From positions 682,001 to 746,000 of the forward strand of contig NZ_CP142104.1 in the NCBI RefSeq assembly GCF_035751725.1: DNA of 64,000 nucleotides, written 5' to 3'. Of this stretch, positions 8,591-20,754 are shown piece by piece. A model generated the notes under the pieces. That model ran no database searches, was not told where the DNA came from, and worked only from the letters and a program-made list of their open reading frames with translations. The position numbers and the translations under genes were made by a program. The stretch is from Pseudomonas frederiksbergensis (GTDB taxonomy: Bacteria; Pseudomonadota; Gammaproteobacteria; Pseudomonadales; Pseudomonadaceae). The stretch's first letter is position 1; every line of letters starts with the position of its first letter.

Positions 8591-9048
8591 GTCTTTCGGG
8601 TTCCAGTTGAAAAAACGGCCGCGCAGTGTATGTCAGTGCGGCGCGGATTCGAAGGCCGGTTATCTGCTAATTCGCAAACACAGGCCTTGAAAGACACCCC
8701 GACACCCCCAAACTTGCTGGCATGAGCCCAGTGGCCTGTATGGTCAGTTCTGTTAGCTCAACTTCGGCGCCGGAAGCCCCTAGCCTGCGTTGCTGTTTCT
8801 CGCCATAGCGGGCTATGACTCGTCACAGCGTCTTGGCTAGGGACTTCTGGCATCCGAATTTGAACTAACGAACCGACCACACAGGCCACTGGCAGCCACA
8901 GGGCGGGCACAAGAACCGCCACCGGCTGCCGATAAACTTCTGAAGCGCCGCCCGGTCACAAACCTTGAGATTGGTCAAACTCCGGGGTTTGTACCACGAG
9001 CATGCTGTGCATGGCGGTGCGATATCGATAACGGATGGTGATGCTTCG
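8591..9048. other. 458-bp spacer between yegD and cbpA
   Basis: No gene is supported here. The spacer holds the 5' flanks of two divergent chaperone genes and, in its middle, a large palindromic repeat element (8728-8893). Just before cbpA the heptamers ACAAACC (near 8957) and GGTTTGT (near 8988) form a further small inverted repeat. Confidence 0.6.
8728..8893. repeat. 166-bp imperfect palindrome, intergenic repeat element
   Basis: The left arm begins CCAGTGGCCTGTATGGTC and the right arm ends GACCACACAGGCCACTGG. The two arms stay complementary for about 58 bases with roughly one mismatch in six, through CGGAAGCCCCTAGCC and GGCTAGGGACTTCTGG. The central ~50 bases also fold (CCATAG-CGGG-CTATG apex). 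The whole element is a single giant hairpin. Its size and form resemble the long palindromic intergenic repeats of P. fluorescens genomes. Only one copy is in this window, so repetitiveness is inferred. Confidence 0.7.
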
Positions 9049-9987
9049 ATGGACTTCAAAGACTATTACAAGATCCTGGGTGTCGAGCCGACGGCCGACG
9101 ACGCCACGATCAAGGCCGCCTATCGCAAACTGGCGCGCAAGTACCACCCGGATGTGAGCAAGGAAAAGGACGCCGAGACCAAGTTCAAGGACGTCTCCGA
9201 AGCCTATGAAGCGCTGAAAAGCGCCGACAAGCGCGCCGAATATGACGACCTGCGCCGGTATGGCCAGCACGGCCAGCCGTTCCAGGGCCCGCCGGGCTGG
9301 CAGAGCCGTGGCGGTTTTGGCGGCCAGGATACCGGGGATTTCTCGGACTTCTTCAGTTCGATCTTTGGCAATCGCGGGCCGGGTTTCGGTGGCGGACAAT
9401 CGGGTCGCAGCGCCGGCCGTCGGGGGCAAGACGTGGAAATGGAATTACCGATCTTCCTGGAAGAGACCCTGTCGAACGAATCGAAAAAGGTCAGCTTCCA
9501 GGTGCCGCAGTACAACGCGGCCGGCCAGCATGTGAGCAACACCAGCAAAAGCCTGAACGTGAAGATCCCGCTGGGCGTGACCGATGGCGAGCGCATCCGC
9601 CTCAAGGGCCAGGGCGCGCCGGGCGTCGGCGGTGGTGCCAATGGCGACTTGTACCTGACCATTCGCTTCGCGCCGCACCCCAAGTTCGATGTGGAAGGCC
9701 AGGACCTGATCATCACCTTGCCGCTGGCGCCGTGGGAATTGGCGCTGGGCACCGAAGTAGCGGTGCCGACCCTCACCGGCAAGATCAACCTCAAGGTCCC
9801 GGCCGGCAGCCAGAACGGCCAGCGCATGCGCGCCAAGGGCCACGGCCTGCGCAACAAGGCCGGCGAGCGCGGCTACCTGTTCGTGCAGCTCAAGGCCGTG
9901 ATGCCCAAGACCAGCGACGAATCGGTCAAGGCGTTGTGGGCAGAGCTGGCGAAGAAAGCCGCGTTCGATCCGCGGGAGAATTTCTGA
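9049..9987 (+). CDS. cbpA: Curved DNA-binding protein CbpA (DnaJ homolog)
   Basis: This 312-residue class B J-protein has a J domain at residues 1-70 with the catalytic HPD ('KYHPDVSKE'), then a Gly/Phe-rich linker ('[23 protein letters not shown]') and two beta-sandwich client-binding domains ('[17 protein letters not shown]', '[16 protein letters not shown]'). There is no zinc-finger CXXCXGXG, which separates it from DnaJ. CbpA is a DnaK co-chaperone and nucleoid protein. The ATG at 9049 was chosen because the J domain starts immediately after. The inhibitor/modulator gene cbpM follows 84 bases later, the standard cbpA-cbpM operon. Confidence 0.93.
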   Translation: MDFKDYYKILGVEPTADDATIKAAYRKLARKYHPDVSKEKDAETKFKDVSEAYEALKSADKRAEYDDLRRYGQHGQPFQGPPGWQSRGGFGGQDTGDFSDFFSSIFGNRGPGFGGGQSGRSAGRRGQDVEMELPIFLEETLSNESKKVSFQVPQYNAAGQHVSNTSKSLNVKIPLGVTDGERIRLKGQGAPGVGGGANGDLYLTIRFAPHPKFDVEGQDLIITLPLAPWELALGTEVAVPTLTGKINLKVPAGSQNGQRMRAKGHGLRNKAGERGYLFVQLKAVMPKTSDESVKALWAELAKKAAFDPRENF

Positions 9988-10071
9988 CCTGCTGATACAT
10001 CTTGTGATGTCTGTGTCCACATGGGCAGGCGGGGCTAGACTCGACAGTTGAAGCATTGGGAGAAGCAGACC

Positions 10072-10371
10072 ATGAACAACCCGATCATTGAACTGAACCT
10101 GGTGGAGTTCTGTGAAGCCGCCGCATTGGCCGATGTCCATGTGATCGAAATCGTCGAGCATGGCATCCTCGAGCCCCATGGCACGGCCCCGACGGATTGG
10201 CGTTTTACCGATTACGAACTGGCCTTGGCCAAGCGTGCCGCCAAGCTGCGGCGCGACCTGGAGCTGGAATGGGAAGGTGTCGCCCTGGCGCTGGACCTGC
10301 TGGAAGAAGTCCAGCAACTGCGAGCCGAGAACCGTCGGCTGCGCCAGCAGTTGGGACGTTGGGTGGGCTGA
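10072..10371 (+). CDS. cbpM: Chaperone modulator CbpM
   Basis: A 99-residue protein with a MerR-like N-terminal helix-turn-helix half ('LVEFCEAAALADVHVIEIVEHGILEP') and a C-terminal coiled coil ('ALDLLEEVQQLRAENRRLRQQL'). CbpM binds the CbpA J domain and blocks its stimulation of DnaK. It is directly downstream of cbpA on the same strand, fitting that role. The ATG at 10072 follows GGGAGAAGCAG and is preferred to the in-frame ATG at 10048. Confidence 0.88.
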   Translation: MNNPIIELNLVEFCEAAALADVHVIEIVEHGILEPHGTAPTDWRFTDYELALAKRAAKLRRDLELEWEGVALALDLLEEVQQLRAENRRLRQQLGRWVG

Positions 10372-10483
10372 GCCGCGCAGGCACCGCCTGCGTCATGCCC
10401 TGCCCAAGAGAATAAATAGTTACCGCATCTGTAGGCGAGGCGCTGGTTAGGCTCGGGTTTCCAAATATCAAGGATGACCCGAT

Positions 10484-13400
10484 ATGCCAGAACCCATTCT
10501 TCGCCCGGTAATGCCTGTCGCCCGCGACCTGCACCTGGATTTGCTCAAGGCGCGTGTGCCCGGTTGGTACAGCGCAGCCATCGTGCAGCGCCAGCGGGAG
10601 CTGAGCGATCATACGCTTGAGCTGCCGGACTGGTACGCAAAGGCCCCCTACGAAACCAGGGCCAGCCTCAGGAGCAGTCACTCCCGCTACCGCGAAATCT
10701 TGAATCAGGTCGACAACGTCCTGGGCGATATCCAGGACATCCGCGCCTTTGCCGAGCCGCTGCTGGAGCAGGCGATCAAGGCTGAATTCAAGCAGACGCT
10801 CGACGTCAACCAGGTTTATTTCGTCCGCAAGTACGGACGGCAAGTCCGCGGTGATTTCTTCGGCGCACTCGTGCTGGATAAGGGCGATAGCCAGTTCAAC
10901 CAGTACGAGTACCACGGCTCTTCATTGCTGGAGGCCGCGCTGGCCAATTTCGAACCCGACGAAGAAAACCGGCCCGGTTGTGCCGATTGCACGCTGATCA
11001 CCACCCAGCGTCCGTTCTACGGTGGGGAGGTCATGCCGTCCACCAGCGCCTTCCGGGCGGGGGCGTTGCCGATTGCGCCGCAAGCCTTCGCCAGGCTATG
11101 CCGCACATTGGACCTGGGGCGTCTCTATCAAGAACACATCAACGCGATCGTGCGACCGGCAAACGAGGCATCACGCAACCAGTTGGATCGCCAACTGCGT
11201 GATCATCACCGGCAAGGTTTGGCGCTGAGCATGGAGATCGCCCGGGCCAAGGGGGATATCAGTCAGGCGGCTTTTCGAATGTTGCAACAGGTCGTCGGCG
11301 ATCAGGATGCGATCACTTTGGACGACCGCGCGGTGACCTTCACGTCACTGAAAGTCTTCGATATCGAACTGGTTGGCCCGTTGCTGATCGGACCGGAGCG
11401 TGAAAACAGCCGGCGAGTCGAGCGGCTCGTGGCCTACTTTCCCGGTGATCCCGAGCAGCCGCTGAAGGAGTTTGCTTCCAGCGCCGACTTCATGGCGCAA
11501 ACGCGGCGGCGCCTGCACGGCATCGGCTATCGGCGCTTTTTCAGCCGTTTTGTCCCGCTGCGCAAGCAAGGCGTTTTTTTTGAGCAGTTCAACCGGTTCT
11601 ACCAACCTTCCGACCTGAAAAATAGCCTGGTCGACTACCCGCTCAAACCGAACCTGCGACGGCTGCCCATGGACACTTCGCCCATTCCCGCCCCGTTGTG
11701 GGAGTCGTTGCGTCTACGCCAGGTCCAGAAGATCCAGCTCGACGCCCGCGCGGTAGCGGTGCCCACTGGTGACGAAGACAAGAAAGCCCGCCTGGCGCGC
11801 CAGGAGAGTTATCTGAACGCGGTCATCGACGTGCTCAACCTGGGCGCGTTCGTCGTGCCAGGGTTGGGGCCGCTGATGCTGACGGTAGGGGCGGTGCAGA
11901 TGTTCAACGAGGCCTTTGAAGGCATCGAAGCGTTCGAGCGCGGGGAGACCCAGGAAATGTGGGCGCATTTTTCCAGCGTCGCCCTCAACACCGCGTTCGT
12001 GGCCACGGGCGCCGCAGTGCTGCCGCATATCCAATGGTCCAACGCCGTGGAGCAGTTGGAACCGCTCCGATTGGACAGCGGCGAGTCACGGCTCTGGCGT
12101 CCGGACCTGGCCCCCTACCGGAGCGATCTCGTCCCACCTGCCGGCGCAGTGCCGGACGCGCGAGGCCTGCACCGGGTCAACGGGCGCCAGATCCTGGCGC
12201 TGGATGGCCAGCACTATGAAGTGCAGTTGGATCCGGCTACGCAGCGGTATTGCATTCGCCATCCCTCCCGACCGGATGCCTATCAACCCAAGCTGACAGA
12301 CAATGGCAGCGGTGCGTGGCGCCATGAACTGGAGCATCCCCATGGCTGGGCGGGTGCGAAGTTGATGAAACGGCTGGGGCATCGGGTCGAGCATTTCAGC
12401 ACGGCGGAGCTGGAGCAGATCCGCATCGCCAGCGGCACCGGTGAGGACGTGCTGCGGCGTATGCACATAGAGGGCGCACCGATGCCGGCGTTGCTGGCGG
12501 ATACGACCACGCGTTTCGACATTTGCCGACAAATCGAGACATTGACCGCGCAACTGCAAAGCGAGGAGGCGCTGGACTACGACAAAGCCGAGCCGATGAC
12601 CCAGCTGCACCTGCTCACGCGCTATGGCCCGTGGCCAAAAGGCTTGCAACTGGAGGTGGTCGATCGCTCGGGCCAACGTCTATGGCAATACGCACCGGGT
12701 CCGCAAGCTGGCGCCGCGGTCCGAGGTGTCAGCCTCGCCGAAGCGAACGTGCGCACGCCTTCGGTGTTGAAAAACCTGATCGAGGCGGTGGATGCCGCCG
12801 GCGGCGACCTGCTGGCCGATGCGAGCCCGGCCATTGCGAAAACCGATATGCCGGCTCGAGTCCGTCAGCTGCGCAAGCAGCTCGCCGAGATCGTGGTGCG
12901 CGAAAAAGTCAGTCTGTTCAACGATTACTATGCCAAGCAGGACCTCTCGAGCGACCCGCGCGCGACGCTGATCAAATCCCGTTTCCCTTCGGTCCCCGCC
13001 GCGGCAATCGACCAGATGCTGGCCCTTGCCACATCGGCTGAAACACAGCAGATGGACGCCTGGGATTTCGCCGATGCCGCCCAGACCAAACCCATCCCGC
13101 TGCGTATCGCCGAAGAGCTGCGTCATTTCCAGCGCACGGTGCGGATGAACCGCGCCTACGAGGGGCTGTATCAAGAGGCGCTGGCCACTGCCGATACGCC
13201 CCGACTGGCCCTGGCGACGCTGGAAACCTTGTCGGGATGGAGTGACACGGTGCGCATCGAGTTGCGCGCAGATGACCTCACGGGCGACTTGATCGGTGCG
13301 ATCGGGCCACAGGGTGCGCAGCAGACCAAATACGTGATCAAGGATGGCGGTGCCTACAAGTCCTTGGACGACCAAGGCAACGACCTGAGCCACTGGGGCA

Positions 13401-15523
13401 GCCTCTACGATGCGTTGCAGCGTGCCCTGCCGGATGCCGAACGCCAGGCCATGGGTCGTCCTTCGATTCATCAGGGCGATCTGTTGAAACAGGCCATCGG
13501 TGCTGCGCCGGCAAGCCGAGATTCCCTGGCAAGCCTGTTGAAGCTACCGCCGGTAAAGCCGTCGTATATATCGCCGATGCGTCTGGCATCCGGCCAGGTC
13601 GGCTACCCGCTAGGCGGTTTGCGCGAACGGTTGGGGTTGAGTCGGTCCCCGCAAAGTCGGGTTCTTGAGCTGTACCCGGACTACACCGAGCAAGAAGTCC
13701 AGGCCTTGCTGGAGGCATTTGGCGACGGCGCCGTCGGTGAACTGAAGCGACGCAAGGTCGAGTTGCAGATGCTCGATCGCGACCTGGACCTCTGGGCCAA
13801 CACACCGGGCTGGCGCGAGGTGGGTCGCCAGCGTCATCAACTGGTGGAACCGCAGGCCAGGCGCGCGGTGGCTGAGCGGATCAAGCGTTGTTGGCGGCGC
13901 CAGGTCCCGGTGGTAACGGCAGTGGACGGCAGCAGGGTGGGTTATGAACTGGTCTTGAGCCAACAATATGTCGGGGAGCTTCCCGACCTGACCGCCAATT
14001 TCAGCCATGTGGCGTCGCTGAAGTTGAACGACATGGGACTTACGCGAGAGGGCAGCGAAAGTTTCCTGACCGGTTTTTCTTCCCTTCGCTGGTTGGACAT
14101 GACCCTCAACAGGCTGACCGATGTACCCGCCGCCCTGGGCGCAATGAATGGCCTGACCAGGCTCCAATTGGGGTCGAATCAGATCCGCTTGACCAGTCGC
14201 AGCGTCGGGACGCTGCAAGACCTGACCCAGCTCAAGATCCTCAATCTGGAAAACAACCCGCTGGATCGGTTGCCGGATTTCAGCCACTTCCCCGCCTTGC
14301 GCGGCCTGTATCTGAAAAGCACCGATATAAGCGTTTGGCCCCGCGGCCTCGGTGAGCTGCCCCTGGAGCGCGTTGACTTACGCGACAATCGGTTGACCGA
14401 GGTCCCGGACGACCTGGTTGATCCACCGCCAGCGCGCGCGCTCATCACGGCGCGCCTCAATGGCGTGACCCTGTTGCAGGGAAATCCGTTGAGCGAACTG
14501 ACTCAGCAGCGCTTGGGTGAGTACTGGGCGAACATCTCCCTGACGCATCCGCAATGGATGGCTCTGCGCTCGCCCGGAGCGTTTGGTCATGCCCTGCCTG
14601 GCAGGCCTTCGAACGTGCAGCAGTGGTTGCGTAATTTGCCAAGCACCGAACTGGAGGCAAGAAAGGACTTGTGGCGAAGCCTGGCGCGCGAGCCACAGTC
14701 CAAGGAGCTGTTCAGGTTATTGAATCGATTGGCGGGTTCTTATCAGGGCGAAGAAAACTACCCGGACCTCCAGGCGCGCGTCTGGCAGATGCTTGAGGCG
14801 GCCAGGGACTCTACGCAGTTACGTCGTGAACTGTTCGAGCTGGCCGGCGCCCCGGCGTGCGAGGACCGCGCGGCGTTGTCGTTCAGCTACCTGGAAATCA
14901 GGTTGATGATCCACAACGCCCGGGCCCTGGCTGGGGGAACGGATGAGGCGGCGGTGTTGGTCCGCCTGGCGAAAGGGCTGTTTCGTCTCGATGAGGTGGA
15001 ACGCATTGCGCTGCAGGATATTCAGCAGCGTCGTGATGCGATCAATGCGCGTCGTGATCTTACGGCAGCGCAGAAGGCCCAACACCTACAGCAGATCGAA
15101 GAGGTCGAGGTTCGCCTGGCCTATCGTGTCGGGCTGAAGGCGCGACTGGAACTGCCCAAACAGCCCGCAGGCGGACGCTTCCTGATGCTGGCCGGTGTCA
15201 CGCAAGAGGCGCTTGATGCGGCTGCCGAGCAGGTCCTGGCCCTGGACGATTCGCCTGAGCAGTTCCAATCGCTGGTGGGACGGGATTTCTGGATTGATTA
15301 CCTGAAGGAACACCATCCGACGTCCTTCCAGGCATTGACGGATACGCTGATTGCCAACCAGATTGAACTGGATGAGGCAAAGGCCGCAGGAACCCTGGAG
15401 GCAGCCGATTATGCCTCTCAGTCCGAGGCGCTGGCCTTGCAGTTCAAAGTCAAGGAGGCGGAGCTGATTCAGTCGTTGACTCAATCGGAGCTGGATGCGT
15501 TGAAGGAAAGTACTGATCTATAG
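10484..15523 (+). CDS. Large effector: DUF6543-type N terminus, LRRs and NEL E3 ubiquitin ligase domain
   Basis: A 1679-residue protein. Residues ~1-1150 resemble the long N-terminal regions of Pseudomonas 'dermonecrotic toxin/DUF6543' proteins and include two hydrophobic stretches (about 445-510). Residues ~1165-1311 are leucine-rich repeats of the short bacterial type ('LRWLDMTLNRLTDVPAAL', 'LKILNLENNPLDRLPDF', 'LERVDLRDNRLTEVPDDL'). The C-terminal ~350 residues match the NEL fold of IpaH/SspH/SlrP ligases: catalytic Cys1459 in 'PACEDRAALSFSYLEIRLMIH', the CxD motif of that family. NEL ligases ubiquitinate host proteins after delivery into eukaryotic cells. No signal peptide is evident and no secretion genes are adjacent. 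AAGGA precedes the ATG. It sits between conserved cbpM and ureC as an accessory gene. Confidence 0.85.
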   Translation: MPEPILRPVMPVARDLHLDLLKARVPGWYSAAIVQRQRELSDHTLELPDWYAKAPYETRASLRSSHSRYREILNQVDNVLGDIQDIRAFAEPLLEQAIKAEFKQTLDVNQVYFVRKYGRQVRGDFFGALVLDKGDSQFNQYEYHGSSLLEAALANFEPDEENRPGCADCTLITTQRPFYGGEVMPSTSAFRAGALPIAPQAFARLCRTLDLGRLYQEHINAIVRPANEASRNQLDRQLRDHHRQGLALSMEIARAKGDISQAAFRMLQQVVGDQDAITLDDRAVTFTSLKVFDIELVGPLLIGPERENSRRVERLVAYFPGDPEQPLKEFASSADFMAQTRRRLHGIGYRRFFSRFVPLRKQGVFFEQFNRFYQPSDLKNSLVDYPLKPNLRRLPMDTSPIPAPLWESLRLRQVQKIQLDARAVAVPTGDEDKKARLARQESYLNAVIDVLNLGAFVVPGLGPLMLTVGAVQMFNEAFEGIEAFERGETQEMWAHFSSVALNTAFVATGAAVLPHIQWSNAVEQLEPLRLDSGESRLWRPDLAPYRSDLVPPAGAVPDARGLHRVNGRQILALDGQHYEVQLDPATQRYCIRHPSRPDAYQPKLTDNGSGAWRHELEHPHGWAGAKLMKRLGHRVEHFSTAELEQIRIASGTGEDVLRRMHIEGAPMPALLADTTTRFDICRQIETLTAQLQSEEALDYDKAEPMTQLHLLTRYGPWPKGLQLEVVDRSGQRLWQYAPGPQAGAAVRGVSLAEANVRTPSVLKNLIEAVDAAGGDLLADASPAIAKTDMPARVRQLRKQLAEIVVREKVSLFNDYYAKQDLSSDPRATLIKSRFPSVPAAAIDQMLALATSAETQQMDAWDFADAAQTKPIPLRIAEELRHFQRTVRMNRAYEGLYQEALATADTPRLALATLETLSGWSDTVRIELRADDLTGDLIGAIGPQGAQQTKYVIKDGGAYKSLDDQGNDLSHWGSLYDALQRALPDAERQAMGRPSIHQGDLLKQAIGAAPASRDSLASLLKLPPVKPSYISPMRLASGQVGYPLGGLRERLGLSRSPQSRVLELYPDYTEQEVQALLEAFGDGAVGELKRRKVELQMLDRDLDLWANTPGWREVGRQRHQLVEPQARRAVAERIKRCWRRQVPVVTAVDGSRVGYELVLSQQYVGELPDLTANFSHVASLKLNDMGLTREGSESFLTGFSSLRWLDMTLNRLTDVPAALGAMNGLTRLQLGSNQIRLTSRSVGTLQDLTQLKILNLENNPLDRLPDFSHFPALRGLYLKSTDISVWPRGLGELPLERVDLRDNRLTEVPDDLVDPPPARALITARLNGVTLLQGNPLSELTQQRLGEYWANISLTHPQWMALRSPGAFGHALPGRPSNVQQWLRNLPSTELEARKDLWRSLAREPQSKELFRLLNRLAGSYQGEENYPDLQARVWQMLEAARDSTQLRRELFELAGAPACEDRAALSFSYLEIRLMIHNARALAGGTDEAAVLVRLAKGLFRLDEVERIALQDIQQRRDAINARRDLTAAQKAQHLQQIEEVEVRLAYRVGLKARLELPKQPAGGRFLMLAGVTQEALDAAAEQVLALDDSPEQFQSLVGRDFWIDYLKEHHPTSFQALTDTLIANQIELDEAKAAGTLEAADYASQSEALALQFKVKEAELIQSLTQSELDALKESTDL

Positions 15524-15561
15524 GGTTAAGCCGGTCCGGCTGTTTCTTGACCCAATGAAAA

Positions 15562-15595
15562 CCTGTGGCGAGGGAGCTTGCTCCCTCGCCACAGG
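15562..15595. repeat. REP-type palindrome at a convergent gene junction
   Basis: CCTGTGGCGAGGGAGC-TT-GCTCCCTCGCCACAGG has perfect 16-bp arms. It lies between the 3' ends of the NEL effector and ureC, and the same core recurs at 31663-31694 and as half copies near 17345 and 35435. It probably also stops transcription from both sides. Confidence 0.85.
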
Positions 15596-15606
15596 CAACT
15601 GTTGGT

Positions 15607-17307
<1,701 letters not shown>

Positions 17308-17344
17308 GTGCTCGCCTTGAGGTTCTTAAGTCGTATGCGGTCCA

Positions 17345-17360
17345 TTGTGGCGAGGGAGCT
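17345..17360. repeat. Half REP sequence in the ureB-ureC spacer
   Basis: TTGTGGCGAGGGAGCT repeats one arm of the palindrome seen at 15562-15595 without the second arm. It fills the spacer just after the ureB stop codon and is probably a decayed REP. Confidence 0.6.
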
Positions 17361-18738
<1,378 letters not shown>

Positions 18739-18747
18739 GACGCGGCC

Positions 18748-19050
18748 TCAGGCGATGGGTTGGTGGACGGTGACCAGTTTGGTGCCGTCGGGAAACGTCG
18801 CTTCGACCTGGATCTCCGGGATCATCTCCGGAATGCCTTCCATCACTTGTTCGCGGCTCAGCAACGTGGTGCCGAAATGCATCAGCTCGGCCACGGTCTG
18901 GCCGTCACGGGCGCCTTCGAGCAGCGCGGCGGAGATATAGGCCATGGCCTCCGGATAGTTGAGTTTCAAGCCCCGGGCCAACCGCCGTTCGGCGACGAGG
19001 CCGGCGGTGAAGATCAGCAGCTTGTCTTTTTCGCGTGGGGTCAGGTCCAT
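18748..19050 (-). CDS. ureA: Urease subunit gamma
   Basis: A 100-residue gamma subunit, the standard length, starting '[23 protein letters not shown]' and containing '[23 protein letters not shown]' and '[11 protein letters not shown]'. The ATG at 19050 fits the family start and is preferred to a TTG two codons upstream. It lies 62 bases after ureD and 9 bases before the Pat-like gene. Confidence 0.97.
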   Translation of the reverse strand: MDLTPREKDKLLIFTAGLVAERRLARGLKLNYPEAMAYISAALLEGARDGQTVAELMHFGTTLLSREQVMEGIPEMIPEIQVEATFPDGTKLVTVHQPIA

Positions 19051-19112
19051 GTGCAATCCATAAGGCAGATAAAAATAGTCGTTTTAGACGCATTCGCTGG
19101 GGGAAAGCGGAT

Positions 19113-19955
19113 TCAGGTGCTCCAGATTCTTGGTGGTTCAGCTTCTCGCCCCAGCAGAGCCGGGCGCAGCAGCCGCCATAACTCAATCAACCACCCCCGC
19201 GCCAACAACGCTTCGCTCGCCAGGCAACGGGCCACGAGCAAACCGGGCAATTGGGTCAGGTCGCCACGCACGGCATGGCCCAGGGATCGGCAGCGCTCCA
19301 GCAGCGCGCTGTCGATCTCGCCGGTCACCAGTAAGGTGGCAAACACCGGGTCGCCGCCCAGCCCGATGGGCGAGTCAAGCAGTCCGTCATCGCCAACGAT
19401 GCGCTGACGCTCATGCCACAGCAACTGGCCGTCGCGGCGAATGTCCAGCCGCGATTGAAAGTGCCCCAGGTCGAATCGCTCGCCGCTGGCTGGCCGTCCG
19501 AGGGCAACCATGTCCCAATAGAACAACCGGGCATTGCCTTGCAGGTCGATGGTCGTGCTGAGTTCGGCCTGGGCCGCGCTGAACACGATGGTTTCCTGAG
19601 GCAGCCATTCCAGGGTCGCGCCGGGGGCTACGCTCAGGGTCAGTTGCTGGTACGCCGGGCCGGCGGCTCGGTACCACTTGGCCGCGCCAGGGCTGGTCAA
19701 TTGCGCCCAGGCGCCCGGGCCGACGTGGGCCGAGATGTCCAATCGATCACCGCCGGCAATCCCGCCGGGCGGGTGGACGATGATGTGCTGGCACACCTCG
19801 GGGCCTTCGGCATACAAGTGCTTCTGCACCCGCAGCGGGCCTTTGTGCCGGCGTTGTACCGGACGCGTGCAATCGCCGAAGCGGGCGTAGCCCAGTTCCA
19901 GCTCGGCATGCCAGCTAGGGGTGAACAGGGCGGAGGGCGAAACAGGTAGATTCAT
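19113..19955 (-). CDS. ureD: Urease accessory protein UreD
   Basis: This 280-residue chaperone binds apo-urease and, with UreF and UreG, guides nickel to the active site. Family blocks are present: '[17 protein letters not shown]', '[32 protein letters not shown]', '[10 protein letters not shown]' and '[13 protein letters not shown]'. The ATG at 19955 lies only 30 bases downstream of the urtE stop, which suggests read-through from the urea transporter genes into the urease genes. Confidence 0.96.
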   Translation of the reverse strand: MNLPVSPSALFTPSWHAELELGYARFGDCTRPVQRRHKGPLRVQKHLYAEGPEVCQHIIVHPPGGIAGGDRLDISAHVGPGAWAQLTSPGAAKWYRAAGPAYQQLTLSVAPGATLEWLPQETIVFSAAQAELSTTIDLQGNARLFYWDMVALGRPASGERFDLGHFQSRLDIRRDGQLLWHERQRIVGDDGLLDSPIGLGGDPVFATLLVTGEIDSALLERCRSLGHAVRGDLTQLPGLLVARCLASEALLARGWLIELWRLLRPALLGREAEPPRIWST

Positions 19956-19985
19956 GATTTTCTGATGATCGTCGGGACGCTAAGA

Positions 19986-20684
19986 CTAGATCGTAACCAG
20001 GCCGCGCACACCCTCGGCTTCCATGTTTTCTCCGCGGCCCTGCTGCACGATCTCACCCCGGGACATCACCAGGTACTGATCGGCGAGCTCGGCGGCGAAG
20101 TCGTAGAACTGCTCCACCAGCAAAATCGCCATGTCGCCGCGGGCGGCGAGTTTTTTGATCACCGCACCGATTTCCTTGATCACCGAAGGCTGGATGCCCT
20201 CGGTGGGCTCATCCAGGATCAGCAGGCGCGGCCGGCTGGCCAGGGCCCGGCCAATAGCGAGCTGCTGTTGCTGACCACCGGACAGGTCGCCGCCCCGGCG
20301 TTGTTTCATCTGCAGCAGCACCGGAAACAATTCGTAGATAAAGGCCGGCACTTCCTTGGCTTCGGAGCCGGGGAAGCGCGACAAGCCCATCAGCAGGTTT
20401 TCTTCCACCGTCAGCCGGCCGAAAATCTCCCGGCCCTGGGGCACATAGGCAATGCCGGCGTGCACCCGTTGGTGCGGCTTGAACGTGGTGATGGCCTTGC
20501 CTTCCCAATTCACCACGCCTTCCTTGGCCGGCAACAGGCCCATCAGGCACTTGAGCAGGGTGGTCTTGCCCACGCCATTGCGCCCCAGCAGGCACGTCAC
20601 CTCGCCGACCTTGGCGTCGAACGACAGGCCGCGCAGGATGTGGCTACCGCCGTAGTACTGGTGCAGCTTGTCGACTTGCAACAT
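19986..20684 (-). CDS. urtE: Urea ABC transporter ATP-binding protein UrtE
   Basis: This 232-residue LivF-type ATPase has Walker A 'GRNGVGKTT', Q-loop 'YVPQGREIFGRLTVEENL', signature 'LSGGQQQQLAIGRAL', Walker B '[14 protein letters not shown]' and the switch His region following 'ILLVEQ'. The ATG at 20684 was chosen by family length. A REP palindrome and 70 bases separate it from urtD. Last gene of the urea importer, and immediately upstream of ureD. Confidence 0.95.
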   Translation of the reverse strand: MLQVDKLHQYYGGSHILRGLSFDAKVGEVTCLLGRNGVGKTTLLKCLMGLLPAKEGVVNWEGKAITTFKPHQRVHAGIAYVPQGREIFGRLTVEENLLMGLSRFPGSEAKEVPAFIYELFPVLLQMKQRRGGDLSGGQQQQLAIGRALASRPRLLILDEPTEGIQPSVIKEIGAVIKKLAARGDMAILLVEQFYDFAAELADQYLVMSRGEIVQQGRGENMEAEGVRGLVTI

Positions 20685-20705
20685 GTCCTGAATCCCCCTC
20701 AAGGC

Positions 20706-20739
20706 CCCTGTGGGAGCGAGCAAGCCAGCTCCCACAGGG
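20706..20739. repeat. REP-type palindrome between urtD and urtE
   Basis: CCCTGTGGGAGCGAGC and GCTCCCACAGGG type arms form a hairpin of the abundant Pseudomonas 'GTGGGAGCGAGC' REP class. Inside an operon it may modulate urtE expression relative to urtABCD. Confidence 0.8.
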
Positions 20740-20754
20740 AATGTGTTTGCAGAT

